From Bacillus sp. Marseille-Q3570 (lineage in GTDB: Bacteria > Bacillota > Bacilli > Bacillales > Fictibacillaceae), in NCBI RefSeq assembly GCF_946151055.1, contig NZ_CAMGYZ010000009.1, positions 1-64,000 on the forward strand: DNA of 64,000 nucleotides. The letters are read 5' to 3'. The notes under the pieces are model-generated. The model did not search any database. It had not been told where the DNA came from and was given only the letters and a program-made list of their open reading frames with translations. Below are positions 17,420 through 26,619 of this stretch, piece by piece. The translations under genes and the position numbers were made by a program. Each line of letters starts with the position of its first letter. Position 1 is the stretch's first letter.

Positions 17420-18631
17420 TTAAAAATTGATATTTTCGTACAGATCAAACATCGGTAACACGACAGACAAGACAATGACACCAACAACGATGGACAGGAT
17501 CAAAATCAAAATCGGCTCAAGCAGCGTTCGAAGACGATCCGTGATGTGTTCTACCTCTGCTTCATAAAAACTAGCAATCTTATGAAGCATTTCATCGAGG
17601 TTACCCGTTTGTTCTCCGAGGGAAATCATATGTAAGACTAAAGGCGGAAAGACCCAGCTGTTTTTCATCGGAACCGTCATCGATTTCCCTTCTTCTACAA
17701 AATCGATTGATTCATCCACTATTTTCTTGAAAACTGTGTTGTTAAGGACATTCCTGGTGATGGACATGGATTGCAGGATGGGGACTGAACTAGTGAATAA
17801 GGAGCTTAGTGTTCTAGCGTACTCGATAATTAGCGTTTTTTGTATAATCGAGCCAAATATTGGTACTTTCAATATAGCATAATCTAAGTAATATTTACTA
17901 GTATTATTTCTCCAAAACGCATATAAGACTACAATTGATAGACAGATGATAGTTCCATTCACCCACCAATAGGTGTTACCGAACTCACTGACAGCTAAGA
18001 CGATTTTTGTCAATTGCGGTAATTCATTGTTCGAATTTGCGTACATTGCCGTAAATTGCGGAACAACGAAGTAAAGCATCACATTCAGGACGGCGATCGC
18101 GACAATTCCGAGTAAAGCAGGATAGATCAGTGCAGAAACTACTTTTTGACGCATTTCATAACGTTTTTCAAAATAATCCGCTAGACGAAGCATGGCCTCA
18201 TCTAAGTTTCCGCTCACTTCTCCTACACGCGTCAATTGAATGACCATAGGCGGAAAGAACCTTTTATACTTTTCCATCGCGATTGAAAGCGACTCCCCTT
18301 CTTGAACCTGTTCCCTGATGGAGATCAACGTGCGTTTGAACGTTTTCTGTGCTGCTTGTTCTTCTAATACTTGTACCGATTGGACGACGGAAACACCCGC
18401 GTCCAACAGCGCAGCGAATTGTCTTAGGAAAATGACCAGGTCACGCGGCTTGATCCGTGTGCTGATCGAGAGCTCTTTTGTTAACAAATTTTCTTTGTAC
18501 TCGACGATCTCTGTGACCGCGATGCCACGTTCCCTCAACATACTGACTGCATTCACACGGGTTTCTGCATCGACTTGGCCATGTGCTTTTTTTCCATAAA
18601 GATCTCGACCTTGATACGAATAACTAGGCAT
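17420..18631 (-). CDS. pilC: Type IV pilus platform protein PilC
   Basis: Encodes 403 residues, the normal PilC length. It is the polytopic inner-membrane platform that the PilB and PilT motors turn. Two T2SSF domains are visible, each beginning with an FLRQFAALLDAGVSV- or ARTLSSLFTSSVPI-type helix (about 67-190 and 270-393). Three membrane segments follow the usual pattern, with the last at the C-terminus (LILILSIVVGVIVLSVVLPMF). It lies one base after pilT and 15 bases before the pilin gene. Confidence 0.95.
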   Translation of the reverse strand: MPSYSYQGRDLYGKKAHGQVDAETRVNAVSMLRERGIAVTEIVEYKENLLTKELSISTRIKPRDLVIFLRQFAALLDAGVSVVQSVQVLEEQAAQKTFKRTLISIREQVQEGESLSIAMEKYKRFFPPMVIQLTRVGEVSGNLDEAMLRLADYFEKRYEMRQKVVSALIYPALLGIVAIAVLNVMLYFVVPQFTAMYANSNNELPQLTKIVLAVSEFGNTYWWVNGTIICLSIVVLYAFWRNNTSKYYLDYAILKVPIFGSIIQKTLIIEYARTLSSLFTSSVPILQSMSITRNVLNNTVFKKIVDESIDFVEEGKSMTVPMKNSWVFPPLVLHMISLGEQTGNLDEMLHKIASFYEAEVEHITDRLRTLLEPILILILSIVVGVIVLSVVLPMFDLYENINF

Positions 18632-19681
18632 CTATACCATCATCTCTTTTAGGTAAGGTTGGGCGGCTTCCTTTGAAATCTTGCCATCCCGGAGTTTTTC
18701 TTGTATTGACATTTCCAGTGTGTACATCCCTTGTGACTTGCTTGTCTGCATCATGCTTTTGATCTGATAGATTTTTTCATTACGGATCAGATTCGACACA
18801 CCTGGATTGTTCATCAATAATTCGGTGACAAGGATCCTGCCATCTTTTTTGATGTTCGGGATCAACCGTTGTGAAAAGACCGACACGAGTACAGAAGCCA
18901 GTTGAATCCGAATTTGCGCTTGCTGCTCAGGCGGAAAGACATCGATGATCCTGTCGATGGTCGATGGTGCATCGGTTGTATGGAGGGTCCCCAATACGAG
19001 ATGCCCGGTTTCCGCGGCTGTAATCGCAGTAGAAATCGTTTCAAGATCACGCATTTCTCCGACGAGTATGATGTCTGGATCCTGCCTTAAAGCAGAACGC
19101 AAACCAGCCGGGAATGATTTCGTATCCAGTCCAATCTCACGTTGGACAATGATGGATTGTTGATGTCGATGCAAATACTCGATGGGATCTTCAAGAGTGA
19201 TGACATGGCGATTCAAGTGATGATTGACATAATCGATCATTGAAGCCAATGTAGTCGATTTTCCGCTCCCAGTCGGTCCTGTGATCAAGACCAGTCCTTG
19301 TGATTTGTTCATGATACTTTTCAAAGTATCGGGCAGTCTTAATTCTTCAATAGAGGGAATGATGGTCGGAATCACTCTGATCGCGAGACTAATGCTGGAG
19401 CGTTGATAGAAAGCATTGATCCGGAACCTTGACACACCCTGGATCCCATATGAAAAATCAATCTCGCCCAACTCGATGAACTCGTCCCATTGCCGTTCAT
19501 TCATGAGGGACTTCGCAATCAACTGAGTATCTTCTGGAGTCAATGGTTCCATATCTCGAGGGATGAGTTCACCATGTACTCGAAAAATCGGAGCGAGTCC
19601 GATGGACAAATGTACATCAGACGCTTTCAGTCCATGCGCATACGTCAACATTTGATGAATCCGTTCGATATCGTAATTCAT
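18632..19681 (-). CDS. pilT: Pilus retraction ATPase PilT
   Basis: Encodes 349 residues. PilT powers pilus depolymerisation in twitching, surface sensing and DNA uptake. Walker A GPTGSGKST is at 135-143; the Asp box (TLEDPIEYLH), Walker B (DIILVGEMRD) and His boxes (GHLVLGTLHT) follow. The C-terminal retraction motif related to AIRNLIRE appears as GVSNLIRNEKIYQI. The presence of PilT shows that this is a retractile type IVa system rather than a competence pseudopilus, which in B. subtilis has only ComGA. It directly follows pilB. Confidence 0.95.
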   Translation of the reverse strand: MNYDIERIHQMLTYAHGLKASDVHLSIGLAPIFRVHGELIPRDMEPLTPEDTQLIAKSLMNERQWDEFIELGEIDFSYGIQGVSRFRINAFYQRSSISLAIRVIPTIIPSIEELRLPDTLKSIMNKSQGLVLITGPTGSGKSTTLASMIDYVNHHLNRHVITLEDPIEYLHRHQQSIIVQREIGLDTKSFPAGLRSALRQDPDIILVGEMRDLETISTAITAAETGHLVLGTLHTTDAPSTIDRIIDVFPPEQQAQIRIQLASVLVSVFSQRLIPNIKKDGRILVTELLMNNPGVSNLIRNEKIYQIKSMMQTSKSQGMYTLEMSIQEKLRDGKISKEAAQPYLKEMMV

Positions 19682-19690
19682 GATTACCCC

Positions 19691-21319
19691 CTAATCGATC
19701 GTCGTAACTCGAATGACCTCTTCAACCGTTGTCCAGCCTTTTTTAGCTTTTTCAAGGCCATCATCAACCAACCATTGGATCCCGTTTTCATGAAGGTGTT
19801 CCTTGATCCTGGAATTCGAGTTTTTTTGTAGAATATGTTCGCGAATAACATCGTCGACCTGAATTACTTCTTGAATAGGTATCCTTCGATTGAAGCCAGT
19901 ACATCTGCAGCTTACACATCCTTCTCCAACTTTTAGGGTTCGAACATCCTTGCTTCTTGTATGGAATAATTGTCTTTCCTGGTCTGAAGGGATGTATTCG
20001 GTTTTACAATCTTCACAGATCCGTCTGACCAATCGCTGTCCGACTACTCCTGTAACGGCAGCAGAGATCAAGTAGGGTTCGATCCCCATGTCGATCAGTC
20101 TGGTGATTGCACTTACAGCATCGTTCGTATGTAATGTCGATAAAACGAGATGGCCGGTAAGGGAAGCTTGTATGGCAATCTCCGCTGTTTCCGCATCACG
20201 GATTTCTCCGATCATGATGATATTCGGGTCTTGCCGTAAAATGGATCTTAAACCACTCGCAAAGGTGAGGCCAACTGTATTGTTCACCTGAATCTGATTG
20301 ATGCCTTCCAGTTGATACTCTACAGGATCTTCAATTGTTATGATGTTGTCTTCTTCTCTATTCAATCGGTTCAAGCCGGTATATAATGTTGATGTTTTCC
20401 CGGATCCCGTAGGTCCAGTCAAAAGAATCAATCCGTTCGGTTTATCGAGAAAACTGAGGAAGGTCTGTTCGTTCCGTTCACTCATGAATAAATTGGCCAG
20501 ACGGAGATTCGTTTTTGAGAGATCCAGGACCCGTATGACCACTTTTTCTCCGAACATCGTCGGAATTGTAGAAATCCGCAAATCGATTTTACTGTTATTC
20601 AGCTTTAGCTTTATTCTTCCATCCTGTGGTATTCGAAATTCTGTAATATCCAAATCGGCCATCACTTTGATCCGTGAAAGAATCGCACTTTGCATCGATT
20701 TTACAAATGACTGTTCATTCCTGAGCACCCCATCAATTCGGAATCGGACGACTAAATGGTTTTCCTGCGGATCAAAATGGACATCGCTCGCCTGGTTTTC
20801 AACGGCATCTGACAAAATCTGTTCCACAACCCTTACTGCAGAGGCTTCTATTTCATTCGTATCTCCTGTCGTGCTGTCTGTGATGATTTCCTTACCGTGA
20901 CCCCCATAGTACTTATGGATTGCCTGGATGATCTCCGTTTTACTAGCGATGACAGGGGTGATTTGAAATCCGGTTGATAGCCTCAAGTCTTCAACAGAGT
21001 AATAATCCAAAGGATCGGCCATAGCAACAACCAGTTTATCGTTCTGTTTTTGAATCGGTATGTACACATTACGTCTCGCGGTTTCTTTAGAAACGAGTGC
21101 AGTCAAACTTGAGTCGATCGGTATACTCGTCAGTCGAACATGTGGAATGCCCAATTGGAATTCCAACACTTCAATCAATTTTCGTTCTGTGATGTACCCG
21201 CGGTCCAAAAGAGCATCTCCAAGTTTTTGATTATTCGATTTTTCCTCCAGAACTTCATCTAATTGAGCTTGTGTAATCATGCGTTCGTTGACTAAAAGAT
21301 CCCCTAATCGAACTTTCAT
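19691..21319 (-). CDS. pilB: Pilus extension ATPase PilB with N-terminal MshEN-type domain
   Basis: Encodes 542 residues. PilB drives pilin polymerisation. The N-terminus has two MshEN-like half-motifs, RLGDLLV at 4-10 and KLGDALL at 32-38, each leading to an I-x4-L-x3-L helix; in MshE and some PilB proteins this fold binds c-di-GMP. The first half lacks the usual Gly and final Gln, so binding is uncertain. The ATPase has Walker A GPTGSGKT at 302-309, Asp and His boxes, and a zinc tetracysteine C435, C438, C468, C471. The ATG at 21319 follows AGGAGGGG; an upstream in-frame start lies before that site. It is the first gene of the operon. Confidence 0.95.
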   Translation of the reverse strand: MKVRLGDLLVNERMITQAQLDEVLEEKSNNQKLGDALLDRGYITERKLIEVLEFQLGIPHVRLTSIPIDSSLTALVSKETARRNVYIPIQKQNDKLVVAMADPLDYYSVEDLRLSTGFQITPVIASKTEIIQAIHKYYGGHGKEIITDSTTGDTNEIEASAVRVVEQILSDAVENQASDVHFDPQENHLVVRFRIDGVLRNEQSFVKSMQSAILSRIKVMADLDITEFRIPQDGRIKLKLNNSKIDLRISTIPTMFGEKVVIRVLDLSKTNLRLANLFMSERNEQTFLSFLDKPNGLILLTGPTGSGKTSTLYTGLNRLNREEDNIITIEDPVEYQLEGINQIQVNNTVGLTFASGLRSILRQDPNIIMIGEIRDAETAEIAIQASLTGHLVLSTLHTNDAVSAITRLIDMGIEPYLISAAVTGVVGQRLVRRICEDCKTEYIPSDQERQLFHTRSKDVRTLKVGEGCVSCRCTGFNRRIPIQEVIQVDDVIREHILQKNSNSRIKEHLHENGIQWLVDDGLEKAKKGWTTVEEVIRVTTID

Positions 21320-21434
21320 TGACTCCCCTCCTTTAATCATGTGCATTTTCCCTTTATATTCTACTATTGTACTATAAAAGAGACCAGAATAATGTTAAAA
21401 TATAGATTATTATGAAGAAAGTGGTTGGAATTTG

Positions 21435-21812
21435 ATGATACATAATCAAAAAGGACTCTCTTTGATTGAAGTGCTCGTGACTATAGTCATAATCAGTCTC
21501 GTCTTTACACTACTTTCGCAATCTACGGATTTTTTCACAACAGCTACAATCAAACATGACGCTCGTAAACAAGCCGTTGAAATCCTAGAACAAGAATTGA
21601 ATAAGACACTTGATCAGTTAAAAAAGGGGGACTCCGTCCAGGAAACTTATGTCGTTGATCATTTTTTCGTAACCATACACACCGCCAAACTATCAAATCC
21701 AGAAGAAACTCCTTCTACTTCTTTACCGCAGCAAGTGTCAATGTCAGGTGTTTTCGATGATAATGAACCAAAGCTAGTTACGGTAACCGTTTCATGGGGG
21801 GATCAGAGATGA
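21435..21812 (+). CDS. Minor prepilin (type II pseudopilin-like), PilV/GspI-like
   Basis: Encodes 125 residues. MMIHNQKG is a short positively charged leader followed by LSLIEVLVTIVIISLVFTLL: cleavage after Gly, with Leu at +1 and the conserved Glu at +5. The soluble part is small and cysteine-free. It is divergent from pilB across a 115-base gap, on the opposite strand to the main operon, and its stop overlaps the next gene by four bases. The short size and LSLIEVLVTI signature fit a minor pilin of the PilV/GspI type; the exact class is inference. Confidence 0.82.
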   Translation: MIHNQKGLSLIEVLVTIVIISLVFTLLSQSTDFFTTATIKHDARKQAVEILEQELNKTLDQLKKGDSVQETYVVDHFFVTIHTAKLSNPEETPSTSLPQQVSMSGVFDDNEPKLVTVTVSWGDQR

Positions 21813-22309
21813 AGAATGAACGTGGAATGACATTAGTAGAATTATTAGCAGCAATTGCAATCTTTTCCATGATTGTCGGTGTCCTTTACAGTTTATTCTC
21901 TTTTGCCCAGGCTTCCTGGAAGCAAACAGAAGGTGTTGCTCGTACTGAAACACAAGTGCAAGAACTGAAGACTGTGCTGACACGGGAACTTGCTTCACCG
22001 GTTTACCTCAAGTTGTGCGATAGCGAAATACACTTTGAAACGCAGGAAGAAACCTTCAACATTCTAGCATTAGAAAACAATCAACTTCACCTTTATCAAA
22101 ATGAAGAAAAATTCTCGACCGCCTCTCTATTACATCAATTCACTCTACCAGTGGATCATTTTGAGTTGTTAACCCAAAATAAAAACCCGGTCTCATTCGG
22201 AGCCGAGGTAAAAGAAGGATACTCTTATCTTAAAATTTATTATAAAAAGGACGGTTTAAAGAAAAAGGATGTTAATCTATTGATTCCCATCAAAATCTTC
22301 GCATATTAA
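21809..22309 (+). CDS. Minor prepilin, PilW/GspJ-like
   Basis: Encodes 166 residues. The leader MKNERG precedes MTLVELLAAIAIFSMIVGVL, a canonical prepilin N-terminus with Glu at +5, and the soluble domain is longer than in its partner. The ATG at 21809 follows GGGGGGATC; a GTG/ATG start 15 bases upstream lies before that site. The size and TLVELLAAIAIFS pattern are typical of GspJ/PilW-like initiating minor pilins. It forms a two-gene plus-strand unit with the preceding pilin and converges with a four-base overlap on the gene at 22306-23295. Confidence 0.85.
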   Translation: MKNERGMTLVELLAAIAIFSMIVGVLYSLFSFAQASWKQTEGVARTETQVQELKTVLTRELASPVYLKLCDSEIHFETQEETFNILALENNQLHLYQNEEKFSTASLLHQFTLPVDHFELLTQNKNPVSFGAEVKEGYSYLKIYYKKDGLKKKDVNLLIPIKIFAY

Positions 22310-23295
22310 TCTTCTACCACTTGTCCAGAAGCTTTTTTAATGATATCCGACTTATTTTTATTTACATAAATAATAGAGTTATGTATAAGTATATCTTTAT
22401 CCAGGGCTTTAATTTCATCCGTTCCTTTATCCATACCAGCATAAATATAAATATACCTTTCCGCTTTAATTGTAGATTCTAGAATTGAGACATTTCCATA
22501 AGGTGCATTGAGTAATATGAAGCTATGGTTACTGTTTCCTGTACTGATCAATTCGGTCTGGTCAATTGTAATATTCCCAGCATTTGAAATTAATGAGATC
22601 TCTGATTGCCCATTATGATTGGTATTGATCGTGTTTCCACCTTTGATCGAAAGATTTCCTTCAGTGATGATCGTCATTTTATTTGTTTCATCATACACAT
22701 GATTTTCGCCAACACTGAAAACTGTCACATCTCCTTTAATGGTTACATTGTCAAAATTTTGTATGAATTCTTGAAATGACATCCACAGCGTTTCTCCATT
22801 CAGTTTTTCAATAAGGACTTCTCCATTGGCAACCTTCTCTACTGCAGTCATTCTATGTTCATAGAAATAGGGTTCATCAGCATTCTTTTGTTGATCTTGA
22901 TTAAGGTCCCCTGCAATCGCTCTGGTGACAACTGTATACTCACCTGAATAATTCTCCAATTGTTCAGAAGTCAATCGATTGCCCTCGCTATCTTCTGCGT
23001 ATTGGTAGAGGTGCAGCTTGTGCATTCCATCTTTCATGACGTGCAACGGGTTTTCTAAGGTATATGTATAGGTCTTCAAATAATCAATTTTGTCCAAACT
23101 ATCCTGCAGTTTGAACGTTTCCATCGCGCTCACGGATAGATTGACAGCTTGTTTTTGTTGGAGGATCCGGTTCTCATTCATAAATAACTTATTGTACCAG
23201 TTAAACCCAGCTGGGATAAGGATTCCAAGAACCATGATGACCATCAATACAATCACAAGTGTACTTCCATTATTCGATTTGAGGTTACGAAGCAT
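22306..23295 (-). CDS. PilX-like membrane-anchored protein with beta-repeat C-terminus
   Basis: Encodes 329 residues. It begins MLRNLKSNNGSTLVIVLMVIM: a short polar start and one hydrophobic helix at 11-31, resembling PilX-type minor pilus proteins, which lack the Glu+5 cleavage signature. The middle has a KQAVNLSVSAMETF helix. The last 150 residues contain repeated short strands (VTIKGDVTVFS, MTIITEGNLSIKGGN, GNITIDQTELIS, GNVSILESTIKAE), suggesting a right-handed beta-helix or bactofilin-like surface. The ATG at 23295 follows GGTGATC. Function is not known; its place among pilus genes suggests a surface or tip component. Confidence 0.6.
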   Translation of the reverse strand: MLRNLKSNNGSTLVIVLMVIMVLGILIPAGFNWYNKLFMNENRILQQKQAVNLSVSAMETFKLQDSLDKIDYLKTYTYTLENPLHVMKDGMHKLHLYQYAEDSEGNRLTSEQLENYSGEYTVVTRAIAGDLNQDQQKNADEPYFYEHRMTAVEKVANGEVLIEKLNGETLWMSFQEFIQNFDNVTIKGDVTVFSVGENHVYDETNKMTIITEGNLSIKGGNTINTNHNGQSEISLISNAGNITIDQTELISTGNSNHSFILLNAPYGNVSILESTIKAERYIYIYAGMDKGTDEIKALDKDILIHNSIIYVNKNKSDIIKKASGQVVED

Positions 23296-23451
23296 ATGAT
23301 CACCAGAGTTTTTCAAGATATGTAAAAAGGGGATGTCCAAAAATTGCCCGAGTCTCTCCGGACTCAACAACATTTTGAGAAAAATCGTGGTATTGATACA
23401 AAATGTTGGGTTGGAGGTGTCTGACACTTTTCTTCTAGGACAGCCCTGTTC

Positions 23452-25149
23452 CTATCCGATATAGCTTGCAACTTTATTTCTTCCTTGCTGTTTTGCACCT
23501 GTATACATTGCCCGGTCAGCATTCCGAATTAACGTCAGTGGATCCTCACCTTGTAATGGAGCAGTTGACACCCCAATACTGACAGTCAAATGGATTCGTT
23601 TATTGCGCAGGTCTCCAAGGTCATTCTTAATAGTGAAATGCGAACTTGAAATGTCTTCCCTGATTGCCTCAGCAAGATCCAAGCTCTCTGCATGATCCAT
23701 ATTCGGAAGGACGATGACAAACTCTTCCCCGCCGTATCTTGCTACAGTTCCATGTTTTCCTATGATATCTACAAGTCTATCGGCAACCTGACACAATACG
23801 ATATTGCCGGCTTGGTGACCATACGTATCATTTACACGTTTGAAATGATCGATATCCAACAGGATAAGCGAAAATGGTTTATGGGTCTCCTCATAATTCA
23901 CATACATTTCTGAAAGCATATCCTCAAAATAACGGTAATTGTAGAGATTTGTCAGGTGACACCGTTCACTTTTGTTCTTCGTAGCTTCATAGTTCTTTGC
24001 CTTATCGATTGCCACTGCTAGATAGTTTGATAATATTTCAAGGATCATCGCATGTGCTTTGTCGTATGCTTTCTTCTGATTCGATGCGAACGTGATTACA
24101 CCTACTACTTCATGGTTCCGGATCATTGGAACGGAAAGGACGGATTGTACAGAAACTGGCAATAAACCTCTTGAATATTTCCGCCATTGATGGCGTGCTG
24201 TAAAACGGAGACTATGACCGCTCTCCCACACTTTACCGCTTATTCCTTCCCCTTTTAATAGATAAGGATGGTCAGCGTTGAAGGCGTTCTTTGATTCGTA
24301 TTTCCGATTAACTTTCAATTGCGTTTCATCTTCAATATCCAGTATGTACGCATAATCGACTTTCAACATTTTCGTCATACGGTCCATATAGATATCTAAT
24401 ATTTCATCTACTTTCAAGCTTTCGGTCAATTCTTGTCCAATTTTACTCGTAAACTTCAGTAAATGGTTGATCTTCTGGCTGGAATGATACATATTCACAA
24501 ATAATGAAATGACGACAAAAGGGATACCGACGAATAGAATGGCTGTCGTACCAAGTTGTGAGTAAATGATGTAGAAAGTGATCCCGACAGGAAGGATGAA
24601 TGACTCCATGAACATTTCCCAGAGGAAATCTTTATCAAACAATGAGCTCGATTCTTTATAGATGTATCTACGCAATAAATAGAGGATGAAATGGTTCGTA
24701 AGGATAGCTGTAAGAGAGTAACCGAGAACTGGTATGATCTTCGGATACTCATTCATCCCCAATCCGCCGACTTCTCCACCAAGCAGGTAATAGACCAATG
24801 CTGCTGATGCAGAAACCAACATGAACATGAGTGAACTTGTCCCAAATCGATAGAGCGGATATTTCAACCTGATCATCGAAGCTGCAATCGTAATCTGTAC
24901 GAGGACCAATTCGATCAGTAATCCGAAATGCAGGAAGACGGCGAGGGATATCCCTTGTATCAGGGAGATGTTCGTCCCCTTCACATGGATCGGGAACAAT
25001 GAAACGACAACCATCATGATCAACATGCCGATAATATCTAACCAATAGCCTTCTAATGATGGTATCGAGTAGGTGAAGAACGCCCACAGGACCAAAGTCC
25101 ATGCTAACGCACAGAGCATTATGAGCACACGTTTTGCACCTTTTGTCAT
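23452..25149 (-). CDS. Membrane GAF-GGDEF protein, probable diguanylate cyclase
   Basis: Encodes 565 residues: about six membrane segments in the first 200 residues, a GAF domain at roughly 225-380 (SGKVWESGHSLRF, VLSVPMIRNHEVVGVITFAS), and a C-terminal GGDEF domain. The active motif reads GGEEF at 473-477, compatible with c-di-GMP synthesis; the LLDIDHFKRVNDTYGH signature is intact. The inhibitory RxxD site normally five residues before GGDEF is absent (GKHG instead). There is no EAL domain. The second ATG at 25149 has better spacing from GAGGGGGG. It lies beside the pilus genes. Confidence 0.88.
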   Translation of the reverse strand: MTKGAKRVLIMLCALAWTLVLWAFFTYSIPSLEGYWLDIIGMLIMMVVVSLFPIHVKGTNISLIQGISLAVFLHFGLLIELVLVQITIAASMIRLKYPLYRFGTSSLMFMLVSASAALVYYLLGGEVGGLGMNEYPKIIPVLGYSLTAILTNHFILYLLRRYIYKESSSLFDKDFLWEMFMESFILPVGITFYIIYSQLGTTAILFVGIPFVVISLFVNMYHSSQKINHLLKFTSKIGQELTESLKVDEILDIYMDRMTKMLKVDYAYILDIEDETQLKVNRKYESKNAFNADHPYLLKGEGISGKVWESGHSLRFTARHQWRKYSRGLLPVSVQSVLSVPMIRNHEVVGVITFASNQKKAYDKAHAMILEILSNYLAVAIDKAKNYEATKNKSERCHLTNLYNYRYFEDMLSEMYVNYEETHKPFSLILLDIDHFKRVNDTYGHQAGNIVLCQVADRLVDIIGKHGTVARYGGEEFVIVLPNMDHAESLDLAEAIREDISSSHFTIKNDLGDLRNKRIHLTVSIGVSTAPLQGEDPLTLIRNADRAMYTGAKQQGRNKVASYIG

Positions 25150-25259
25150 ATTCATCCCCCCTCGCCTTTACCCTTACAATCCGATTGAGTCTAACGTACT
25201 ATTTATCCTTATTCACATTTTATCAAAACTTCTCAAAAAATGTAATTAAAATATTCAAT

Positions 25260-26558
25260 TTATTTCATATTTTTGAAAATTTCCCTAGCCATTGATATGA
25301 AGTATAAGGATCCTGTAATAACGAGGACATCTTCCTCACCCATTCGATCCATCTCTAAGCTCAATGCAGTATTAAAATCCTCTTCTAGGTCTTTTGGTTC
25401 ATATTCACTTCTTTCAAATAACGATTCCGCGGAGCTGGCCCTCGGAAAATCGAAAGATGTAAACATGAGGTGATCGATGCAGTCGTAAAGTTCAGATAGC
25501 ATTTCATTGACCGGCTTATCCCTTAAGGCACTGAAGATGATTCTCTTTTTTCGATTTGGATAATGGCTGGTCAAGGTTTGTTTGAGGCTTTCGATTCCTT
25601 CTTTATTATGAGCACCGTCGAGAATAATCAGTGGGTTTTCATTTACTTGTTCAAAACGACCTGGCCATTGTGCTTGAAATAAACCGTCAAAAATATGTTG
25701 TTCTTGAATTTTGAGATCGATTCGTTCACCCAATGATTCAATCAAGACAATCGCCATCGCTGCGTTTTTCACTTGATGGTAGCCATTCATTTTCACACGG
25801 AGATTTTCATAGATTCGAGATGGACTCTTTAACGTAAAGGATTCTCCCTCTTCCAATACTACATGATCGGTTATGAAATAATCTTTTTTCAAGCGAGTGA
25901 TCGGTGCCTTTTGCTCTTTCGCCTTTTCTTCCACAACTTTGATGGCTTCTGCTTGTTCAACCCCAGTGACAATAGGAACTCCGGCTTTGATAATTCCGCT
26001 TTTTTCGTAAGCAATTTCTTGCAATGTATTACCCAAAATTGCGGTGTGGTCATACCCGACGTTCGTAATGCCTGTGAGTATAGGTTCGATGACATTCGTT
26101 GAATCGAGCCTCCCCCCGAGCCCAGTTTCAAATAGGATGATATCGGCTTTACGGTACCTGGCGAAATAAACGATCGAGAGGATCGTCACAACCTCGAACT
26201 CGGTCGGTGTCCCTAAATCGGTAGCAGCCAATTTTTCAGCTATAGGTCTCACATCATTCGCTACGCTTACCAGCTCGTCATCCGTCATCGGCTCTCCGTT
26301 GATGGAGATCCGCTCATTGAAGCGCTCAATATAAGGTGAAGTGAATGTCCCGACGGTAAAACCTGCTTCTTGCAAAATACAACGCATATACGTTAAGGTG
26401 GATCCTTTTCCATTTGTTCCGGCAAGATGGATGGCTGTCAAGTCTCTTTCGGGGTGGCCAAGTTCCTTCAACATCCATTCCATCCTCAATAATCCGGGTT
26501 TCATGCCAAAGGCGAGAAGTTCATGGATCCAGTATAATGTCTCTTCATAAGTTTTCAT
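25260..26558 (-). CDS. folC: Bifunctional folylpolyglutamate/dihydrofolate synthase FolC
   Basis: Encodes 432 residues. FolC adds glutamate to dihydropteroate and folates in one-carbon metabolism. The P-loop appears as HLAGTNGKGSTLTYMRCIL at about residues 43-61, the Mur-ligase-like central motif as ETGLGGRLDSTNVI, and the C-terminal domain starts near NPLIILDGAHNKEG. The ATG follows AAGGAG. It lies 61 bases after valS, the B. subtilis valS-folC order, and is likely cotranscribed from the T-box-controlled valS promoter. Confidence 0.97.
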   Translation of the reverse strand: MKTYEETLYWIHELLAFGMKPGLLRMEWMLKELGHPERDLTAIHLAGTNGKGSTLTYMRCILQEAGFTVGTFTSPYIERFNERISINGEPMTDDELVSVANDVRPIAEKLAATDLGTPTEFEVVTILSIVYFARYRKADIILFETGLGGRLDSTNVIEPILTGITNVGYDHTAILGNTLQEIAYEKSGIIKAGVPIVTGVEQAEAIKVVEEKAKEQKAPITRLKKDYFITDHVVLEEGESFTLKSPSRIYENLRVKMNGYHQVKNAAMAIVLIESLGERIDLKIQEQHIFDGLFQAQWPGRFEQVNENPLIILDGAHNKEGIESLKQTLTSHYPNRKKRIIFSALRDKPVNEMLSELYDCIDHLMFTSFDFPRASSAESLFERSEYEPKDLEEDFNTALSLEMDRMGEEDVLVITGSLYFISMAREIFKNMK

Positions 26559-26619
26559 TTCGCTACTCCTTGATAACTATGAAGAAGACGAATCACTATG
26601 ATCCGTCTCCTTCACTCGA

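Noticed and set aside
20340-20900. 186-codon plus-strand open frame antisense to pilB
   Set aside because: It lies entirely inside pilB, has no ribosome-binding site, and its translation has no recognisable domain.
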